In this document: positions 1 through 4,640 of the stretch, in pieces
How positions within the stretch are numbered: the first letter of the stretch is position 1
Layout: each line of letters begins with the position of its first letter
NCBI GenBank assembly: GCA_021736505.1
Contig: JAIPFU010000102.1
Span: 1 to 6,238 of the forward strand
Direction of reading: 5' to 3'
Source: Spirochaetia bacterium
GTDB lineage: Bacteria; Spirochaetota; Spirochaetia; PWKH01
DNA length: 6,238 nucleotides
The notes under the pieces: model-generated
Told to the model about the DNA's origin: nothing
Databases searched by the model: none
The model's input: only the letters and a program-made list of their open reading frames with translations
Translations under genes and position numbers: made by a program

Positions 1-4
1 CTAA

Positions 5-118
5 GTCTGGTGACCATAGCGGAGGGGACCCACCCGTTCCCGTTCCGAACACGGAAGTTAAGCCCTCCTGCGCCGATGGTACTGCGGTTCGCCGCGGAAG
101 AGTAGGTCGTTGCCAGGC
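5..118 (+). rRNA. rrf: 5S ribosomal RNA
   Basis: This is the small RNA of the large ribosomal subunit. The universally conserved core around 45-66 (CCGAACACGGAAGTTAAG) is present, followed by the loop region GCGCCGATGGTACTGC at 70-85. The ends pair into a long helix I: bases 3-14 pair with 109-120, with a few G-T wobbles. The mature ends are therefore probably near 5 and 118, but could differ by a few bases. The 23S gene would be expected upstream, outside the window, so this is probably the last gene of an rRNA operon. It points toward the oppositely oriented marR gene. Confidence 0.96.
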
Positions 119-128
119 TTTTTTTTTT
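109..128 (+). terminator. Probable rRNA operon terminator: 5S helix I followed by T tract
   Basis: The 3' strand of the 5S terminal helix (109-120) runs directly into ten consecutive T (119-128). A second run of seven T follows at 135-141. No separate hairpin lies between the 5S gene and the T tract, so the terminal helix or pyrimidine-rich tail probably serves as the intrinsic terminator. This is inferred from sequence layout only. Confidence 0.5.
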
Positions 129-159
129 GCCCTCTTTTTTTCTCGCCTTTTGATATTAT

Positions 160-210
160 AACAATTCTATTCTAACAATTCATTTTCTGGCAATTCATAT
201 TCTAGCAATT
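160..210. repeat. 15-bp tandem repeat, about 3.5 copies
   Basis: Consecutive units are AACAATTCTATTCT (160-173, one base short), AACAATTCATTTTCT (174-188), GGCAATTCATATTCT (189-203) and a partial AGCAATT (204-210). The consensus is RRCAATTCATWTTCT. The array lies in the non-coding gap between the 5S terminator and the 3' end of marR. I see no function. It is most simply a small minisatellite that grew by slippage, although the repeated AATTC cores could also be protein-binding sites. Confidence 0.8.
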
Positions 211-252
211 GGGATAGAGTTACAAATTTAAAACTAATCTAAATGTATTTTC

Positions 253-696
253 TTAATGTAATTTATAAAGTGAGTTATACATCTTCTCAAGAATAGGTAT
301 TGTTTTTTTTACCTCTTCGATGGAAAAAGAATAATCAAAACATTGTACTGATTCAGATATAGCAGAATATGATTTTTTAAAAACATATTCACCTTTCTCT
401 GTAATATCAATAATGTTTGATCGTCTGTCTTTTCTTTTGGGAAGACGAGTTATAAGCTGTTTTTTTTCTAGAGAATCGCAAATAACCATAATGTTAGTTG
501 AGTCAGTTTTTAGTTCATAGGCAAGATTTGTCTGAGTCATCTCTTTACTACTTTTTGAAAGCACATAAAGAACACTCATCTGGGGATAAGTAATATTATT
601 TTCTTTTAATGCTGATGTAATTATTTTACGGTATTTAAAATGGATATCAGTAATTAGTTCGAAAAACTTTTCAATTTCAGGATCTGAGAAAATCAT
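253..696 (-). CDS. MarR-family winged helix-turn-helix transcriptional regulator
   Basis: The product is a probable DNA-binding regulator of 147 aa that acts as a dimer on a palindromic operator. The fold is typical of the family. Dimerisation helices come first (about 5-50), then a helix-turn-helix at about 53-78 (MTQTNLAYELKTDSTNIM region, then CDSLEKKQLI). The wing carries the family signature D90-R91-R92-S93 followed by IIDITEKG at about 95-102, then C-terminal dimer helices. The frame runs upstream to an ATG at 780, giving 175 aa. The ATG at 696 is preferred because GGAG (703-706 on this strand) lies 6 bases before it, the length then fits the family's usual 140-150 aa, and the extra 28 residues are hydrophobic and unlike MarR proteins. 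Two cysteines (C73, C119) could be redox-sensing, but nothing shows that. The ligand and targets cannot be read from the sequence. It is divergent from the aminotransferase-like gene, so autoregulation and control of that gene are possible. Confidence 0.9.
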   Translation of the reverse strand: MIFSDPEIEKFFELITDIHFKYRKIITSALKENNITYPQMSVLYVLSKSSKEMTQTNLAYELKTDSTNIMVICDSLEKKQLITRLPKRKDRRSNIIDITEKGEYVFKKSYSAISESVQCFDYSFSIEEVKKTIPILEKMYNSLYKLH

Positions 697-702
697 AGGG
701 AA

Positions 703-706
703 CTCC
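703..706 (-). promoter_or_regulatory. Ribosome-binding site deciding the marR start
   Basis: On the minus strand GGAG is followed by six bases (TTCCCT) and then ATG at 696. The alternative upstream ATG at 780 is preceded by an A/T-rich stretch with no purine-rich Shine-Dalgarno sequence. This supports the shorter 147-aa protein. Confidence 0.65.
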
Positions 707-718
707 AGTATAACTTGG

Positions 719-737
719 AAGAATAATTCATATTCTT
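719..737. promoter_or_regulatory. Candidate MarR operator (imperfect palindrome)
   Basis: The sequence AAGAATA-attca-TATTCTT has 7-bp inverted arms around a 5-base centre, about the size of known MarR-family operators. It lies 23-41 bases upstream of the chosen marR start, where a repressor could block the gene's own promoter. The region is very AT-rich, so chance palindromes are expected. The assignment is an inference from position and symmetry. Confidence 0.35.
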
Positions 738-886
738 TTTTGCAGAATGAACATAAATATGAGTAAAAAAAAAGAATCATAAAACATATGTAAAATTTTT
801 CTGCTGTTCCTTTTATCCTATCGAATATTCCTAATTAGTACAATATAGATAGTCGAATTGAAACAAGAAAATTCTCTTCAAAGAGT

Positions 887-914
887 TTGTAAGATTTATA
901 TTTTCGAGTATACT
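887..914 (+). promoter_or_regulatory. Candidate sigma70-type promoter for the rightward genes
   Basis: TTGTAA (887-892) and TATACT (909-914) are separated by 16 bases. This would start transcription near 921, leaving a leader of roughly 28 bases that includes AAAGGTG (935-941), 7 bases before the ATG at 949. The -10 lies inside a perfect 8-bp palindrome, AGTATACT (907-914). The -35 matches the consensus at only four of six positions, so confidence is limited. Confidence 0.35.
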
Positions 915-948
915 GAACAGGAATTAGATATGATAAAGGTGTGCTTAC

Positions 949-1986
949 ATGATTCGTTTATACAAGCCTACACTAAAACGTAAAGATATGGACTCAGTTC
1001 TTCGTTGTATGGTTGATGAAAAAATTGGCCCTGGGGAAAAAAATAAAGAATTTTCACTCATGCTGAAAAAATATTTAGATGCAGAGAAGGTGTATGCCCT
1101 GAGAACATTTCAGGATGCTCTTGAATTTGCTTTGAAAACGGTTTTGGCAGAAACAGATAATAAAAAAACAGATAATAAAAAGCGAGTAGCTGTATCAGTT
1201 CTTTCACCATTGGTGTACGCGTCAATAATCGAAAAAGTCGGGGCTGAACCTGTATTTGTTGATGTTGATAAGAACACGCTATTAATTGATCCTAAAGCTT
1301 TATCAGAAATTGATGTACATGCTGCTCTAATCCATGAACCCTTCGGTGTTGTCCCCTCAGACCCTTTGTATGGACAATTAGATTTTCCATTAATTGAAGA
1401 TATCACAGAATCCCTGGGATCTGAAAAAAATGAATCAAAATCTGGGGAAATTGGTTCTTTATTAGTAGAGGGGTTTGAAGAAAAGTCTATAATAACAACC
1501 GGTGGAGGAGCTTCTGTATGTGTGAGAAACACTGTCTACAAAAAAGCCGCCAAAGAAATATTTAAAAAGATTTTTTCTGAATATGATTTAATGGCTGATC
1601 TTAATGCAGCCTTGGGAATAGAACAGCTAAAAAAAATTGAAGAATTTATTGAAAAAAGACGAGAAATTTTTTTTATGATGCAAAAAGCTGTTTTAAAAAC
1701 AAGACATCACTCTTTAGTGGAAATCAGTGATGATTTTTCAGGAAACTGTTCTACTTTTCCCATTTTAATAGAAACAGATCTGCGCGGAATAATGAAGTTT
1801 ACAAGAAAATATAAAGTTGAAATTGGTAAGCCCTTTGATAATAGTATTTTGCAAACTTTTGAAGATAAAAGTGCTTATCCTAATGCTGCTCCATTTGTTT
1901 TACGAACCATAAACTTCCCAATATATCCGCTGCTTCCAACTGATCAGTTGAAAACACTTATACGGGTATTGTCAACTTTACCCTGA
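949..1986 (+). CDS. DegT/DnrJ/EryC1/StrS-family PLP-dependent aminotransferase-like protein, divergent
   Basis: Relatives transfer amino groups onto nucleotide-linked keto-sugars for cell-surface polysaccharide or glycan synthesis; the substrate here is unknown. The protein has 345 aa, short for a family usually near 370-400. Family marks are GAEPVFVDVD with LLIDP at 98-114, the pyridine-nitrogen aspartate in IEDITESLG (D151), and the Schiff-base lysine region EEKSIITTGGG with K179 in the expected place. The odd part is the phosphate-binding loop. The usual S-S-G-T-A-A-L is replaced by R-T-F-Q-D-A-L (52-58), so the Gly-Thr pair is missing. A 15-bp tandem duplication encodes TDNKK twice (69-78) in the following surface segment. 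The start is supported by AAAGGTG (935-941) with 7-base spacing. It is followed after 112 bp by nadK on the same strand. It could be an active aminotransferase with an unusual loop, a dehydratase-like relative or a regulatory/structural paralogue. Confidence 0.82.
   Translation: MIRLYKPTLKRKDMDSVLRCMVDEKIGPGEKNKEFSLMLKKYLDAEKVYALRTFQDALEFALKTVLAETDNKKTDNKKRVAVSVLSPLVYASIIEKVGAEPVFVDVDKNTLLIDPKALSEIDVHAALIHEPFGVVPSDPLYGQLDFPLIEDITESLGSEKNESKSGEIGSLLVEGFEEKSIITTGGGASVCVRNTVYKKAAKEIFKKIFSEYDLMADLNAALGIEQLKKIEEFIEKRREIFFMMQKAVLKTRHHSLVEISDDFSGNCSTFPILIETDLRGIMKFTRKYKVEIGKPFDNSILQTFEDKSAYPNAAPFVLRTINFPIYPLLPTDQLKTLIRVLSTLP
1153..1182 (+). repeat. In-frame 15-bp tandem duplication inside the aminotransferase-like gene
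   Basis: The unit ACAGATAATAAAAAA at 1153-1167 is repeated at 1168-1182 with one changed base (final A to G, a synonymous Lys change). It encodes Thr-Asp-Asn-Lys-Lys twice and keeps the frame. The insertion lies between the cofactor-loop helix and the next strand, probably a surface loop. Confidence 0.9.
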
Positions 1987-2098
1987 TTATTTTAGAGTGC
2001 ATGCAGGGTTTTAGAAAAATTTTCATGATTAAACATGATTAGTAAATCTTGATTGTTTTGACTCATAAAACAGTAGGCAAATTTTAGTAGAGGGGTTC

Positions 2099-2941
2099 AT
2101 GAGAAAAATAAAAAGAGTATTACTCGTAGTAAATATCCATAAAGATGAAGCGAATTCGATCACGCAGAATATAAAAGAATATATGGGGGAAAGGGGTATT
2201 GAGCTGCTCACGCACAGCTATAAAAAGAATGAAGAACTACCGTATATTGAAAATATAGATCTAGCCATTAGTTTAGGAGGAGACGGAACAGTACTCTATT
2301 GTGCTAGAATTATTCAACACCTGGGAATTCCCATATTAGCTGTGAATCTGGGAACTTTTGGGTTTATAACAGAAATAGCTCGTCATGAATGGAAAAAAGC
2401 TTTTGAAGAGTATGAAGTTGGACGTTTAGGGATTTCTTACCGTGTAATGATTCGTGTTCTAGTTGAGCGAGAAGGGCGAAAAGTGTTTGTATCTCATGGT
2501 TTAAATGATGTTGTTGTAAACGGCAGCGGATTATCAAGAATTGTAAGACTTCGTTTATGCGTCAATGAAACGCACCTTGGAAACTTTCGTTCAGACGGTA
2601 TAATAATAGCAACTCCCACAGGTTCTACGGCATACAGCATGGCTGCCGGAGGACCCATTTTAGATAGTGATATGGATGCTTTGATTCTTACACCAGTCTG
2701 TCCATTTACTCTTTCTAATCGTCCGCTTGTAATTTCTGGTAATGATGTAATTACGATAGAAGTTATGAAAGATCAGAGGACTATGATAAATTTGTCTATA
2801 GACGGACAGGAAGTAATTTCACTTAAAGAGAGCGATATTATTACAATAGAAAAATCGCACAGTAGAGCACTGTTAATTAAATCAAACAAAAGAAATTTTT
2901 ATGAAGTAGTTCGATCTAAACTTAAGTGGTCCGGAGGGTAA
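2099..2941 (+). CDS. nadK: NAD kinase (ATP/polyphosphate-dependent)
   Basis: This cytosolic enzyme phosphorylates NAD at the 2' hydroxyl of the adenosine ribose to give NADP. It has 280 aa, normal for bacterial NadK. Motifs in order are GGDGT at 60-64 with D62 the expected catalytic aspartate, NLGTFGFITE at 83-92, LND at 135-137 (the usual N-E is N-D here), SDGIIIATPTGSTAYS at 165-180 followed by AAGGP, and NLSIDGQ at 231-237. R164, just before SDG, aligns by eye with Arg175 of the E. coli enzyme, a position linked to preference for NAD over NADH, so NAD specificity is predicted. The start is supported by AGAGGGG (2089-2095). The stop lies 4 bases before recN, and the recN ribosome-binding site is inside the nadK end, so translational coupling is likely. 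The preceding 112-bp gap contains no strong promoter or terminator. Confidence 0.97.
   Translation: MRKIKRVLLVVNIHKDEANSITQNIKEYMGERGIELLTHSYKKNEELPYIENIDLAISLGGDGTVLYCARIIQHLGIPILAVNLGTFGFITEIARHEWKKAFEEYEVGRLGISYRVMIRVLVEREGRKVFVSHGLNDVVVNGSGLSRIVRLRLCVNETHLGNFRSDGIIIATPTGSTAYSMAAGGPILDSDMDALILTPVCPFTLSNRPLVISGNDVITIEVMKDQRTMINLSIDGQEVISLKESDIITIEKSHSRALLIKSNKRNFYEVVRSKLKWSGG
2933..2937 (+). promoter_or_regulatory. recN ribosome-binding site embedded in the nadK 3' end
   Basis: GGAGG lies 8 bases before the recN ATG and encodes the final Gly codons of nadK, whose TAA is at 2939-2941. Ribosomes finishing nadK would be placed on the recN start, which fits translational coupling in one transcript. 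Confidence 0.75.
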
Positions 2942-2945
2942 AAGT

Positions 2946-4628
2946 ATGCTTGAAATCCTTAGTATAAAAAACTATGCCTTGATTGATCAACTGGAAATAC
3001 ACTTTTCACCTGGCCTTAATATTTTAACGGGAGAAACAGGCGCAGGTAAGTCAATTATCCTTGGAGCTCTAGGACTCATTTTAGGGGAAAAAGCTGATAC
3101 AGATTCAATTCGTACAGGAAAAGATGAAGCAGAAGTAAGTGCAGTCATTTTGATTGGTTCGCAGAATCAAGAATTAATACAGGAATGGCTGAATAAACGT
3201 GATATAGAGATTGAAGATGATCGTCTATTTATACGCAGAACAGTAAAACGAAGTGGAAGAGGGAATGCATATATACATTCTGTACCAATGCCACTCAAAG
3301 AATTAAAGGAATTAACTTCTTTGCTGTTTGATATCCACGGTCAGCATGATCATCAATCATTACTCAAATCGAGCAGCCAGCGTCTTTTACTTGACAGATT
3401 CGGAAATTTGGAAGAGAAAGTACAAACTGTAGAAGATCTGTATAAAAAAAACATTTCTCTAAAAAAGGAAATTGACAATCTTCAGAAATCTGAACGTGAA
3501 AAATTACGAGAAAAAGATATGCTTGAATATGCTGTTGAAGAAATCCAGCAGGCACAATTGAAAAAGGATGAAGAAAGTCAGCTTCAGGAAGAAATTCAAC
3601 TTATGGAGAATTCAGAACATCTTCATGAAAGTATACAGGAAATTCGTAAATTGCTAGGAGGGAGCGGGAAAGTAATTGATTTACTGCAGAAGTCATCTCA
3701 GGAGTTATCCCGAGCTTCTGCCATTGACCAGAAACTTCAAACAGATTCACAAAGACTTGAACAGCAGATATATGAGGTAGAGGATATCCATGATACTCTT
3801 CGCCATTATCTGGAAAGTGTTATTTTCCAGCCTGAGAGGTTGGATGAAATGCACGAGCGACTGCAGTTGATTCATAAGTTGGAAAAAAAATATGGAGATA
3901 CCGTTGATGATATTCTTCTATATGCTGAAAAAGCTCGAAATCGTCTGGAAGACTTTGAACATTCTGATGAAAAACGTAGGGAATTAGAAAAGCAGTATGA
4001 AAACTGTACTGCATCCTTAATGGTGGAAGCGCAAAGCTTATCAGAAAAAAGAAGAGTGGTAAGCAGAGAACTAACAGAAAAAATTTCTTCGAACTTACAT
4101 GTCCTTGGAATGCCCGATGCAGAATTTGCAATAGATATTCAGCAAAGAAAAAATGAACAAGGTAGCTTAGTATGCAATACTACAGGTGCAGATCTTGTCC
4201 AATATACCATATCACCTAACCCGGGTGAGCCGAAGAAACCGATCAATCAGATAGCTTCGGGAGGAGAACTTTCAAGAATTATGCTTGCCTTGAAAAGTTC
4301 ATTTGCTCAGGCAGATACTATTAATACACTTATCTTTGATGAAATTGATTCAGGAATCGGAGGGGCTGTAGCTCTATCCGTAGGTGATAAGCTTTCTGAC
4401 TTAGGAAAGGATCGCCAGGTGATTTGTATTACCCATATCGCTTCCATTGCAGCGAAGGCTGAAAGACACATAGTAGTAGACAAGAATACTTCTGCAAATA
4501 GAACAGTGACAACAATTAGAGAAATACAGGAAGATGAGAGAGTTAAGGAAATTGCCCGTATGCTATCCGGTGATACAGAACAGAAATCGGCTGTTACCCA
4601 TGCTAAAGCATTAATTGCTCAGGCTTAG
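2946..4628 (+). CDS. recN: DNA repair protein RecN (SMC-like ATPase)
   Basis: RecN is a cytosolic SMC-family ATPase that acts early in recombinational repair of double-strand breaks. It has 560 aa, near the usual 550-570. The N-terminal ATPase half starts MLEILSIKNYALI and has Walker A GETGAGKS at 29-36. The Q-loop region typical of RecN, DIHGQHDHQSLL, is at 129-140. A charged, mostly helical region from about 155 to 385 forms the short antiparallel coiled-coil arm. The C-terminal half carries the ABC signature ASGGELSRIM at 437-446, Walker B LIFDEID at 462-468 with catalytic E466, then SGIGG and the H-loop ITHIAS with H497. The tail ERVKEIARMLSGD (531-543) is also characteristic. All ATPase motifs are intact. 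After the H-loop His, most RecN proteins have L-P-Q, whereas here it is I-A-S, which I associate with spirochaetes. It follows nadK by 4 bases. No LexA-type box is visible just upstream, so it probably depends on the upstream promoter. Confidence 0.97.
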   Translation: MLEILSIKNYALIDQLEIHFSPGLNILTGETGAGKSIILGALGLILGEKADTDSIRTGKDEAEVSAVILIGSQNQELIQEWLNKRDIEIEDDRLFIRRTVKRSGRGNAYIHSVPMPLKELKELTSLLFDIHGQHDHQSLLKSSSQRLLLDRFGNLEEKVQTVEDLYKKNISLKKEIDNLQKSEREKLREKDMLEYAVEEIQQAQLKKDEESQLQEEIQLMENSEHLHESIQEIRKLLGGSGKVIDLLQKSSQELSRASAIDQKLQTDSQRLEQQIYEVEDIHDTLRHYLESVIFQPERLDEMHERLQLIHKLEKKYGDTVDDILLYAEKARNRLEDFEHSDEKRRELEKQYENCTASLMVEAQSLSEKRRVVSRELTEKISSNLHVLGMPDAEFAIDIQQRKNEQGSLVCNTTGADLVQYTISPNPGEPKKPINQIASGGELSRIMLALKSSFAQADTINTLIFDEIDSGIGGAVALSVGDKLSDLGKDRQVICITHIASIAAKAERHIVVDKNTSANRTVTTIREIQEDERVKEIARMLSGDTEQKSAVTHAKALIAQA

Positions 4629-4640
4629 TCTTACCTGGAT

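Larger units (their letters stand above)
697..948. other. Divergent intergenic region between marR and the aminotransferase-like gene
   Basis: This 252-bp AT-rich region has no supported gene. It holds the candidate operator at 719-737, a 9-A tract at 765-773 and two 8-bp perfect palindromes (GAATATTC at 823-830 and CTAATTAG at 831-838). The palindromes sit within a larger interrupted dyad: CTATC at 818-822 with GATAG at 848-852, plus ATATT at 825-829 with AATAT at 842-846. It also holds a likely rightward promoter near 887-914. AGTATA occurs near both gene starts (707-712 and 907-912). No convincing -35/-10 pair was found for marR. Confidence 0.6.

Noticed and set aside
1110..1532. 140-aa open frame on the minus strand
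   Set aside because: It lies antisense within the aminotransferase-like gene, whose family motifs are clear, and its own translation shows no recognisable domain.
1980..2009. ACCCTG...CAGGGT inverted repeat at the end of the aminotransferase-like gene as a terminator
   Set aside because: The stem is only 6 bp with an 18-base loop and is not followed by a real T run, so it is too weak to call.
2024..2041. Direct repeat CATGATTA twice at 10-base spacing
   Set aside because: Only two short copies in AT-rich DNA; helical phasing is suggestive but chance is a fair explanation.
2058..2087. TTGACT (2058-2063) with TTTTAG (2082-2087) as a nadK promoter
   Set aside because: The -35 is good but the -10 matches only three of six positions and sits against the ribosome-binding site, so a usable leader is unlikely.
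2029..2211. 60-aa open frame on the minus strand over the nadK start
   Set aside because: It overlaps the nadK start region and has low-complexity hydrophobic content with no family resemblance.
3364..3555. 63-aa open frame on the minus strand
   Set aside because: Antisense shadow inside recN.
3820..4131. 103-aa open frame on the minus strand
   Set aside because: Antisense shadow of the recN coiled-coil region; its hydrophobic stretch mirrors Lys/Glu-rich codons on the other strand.
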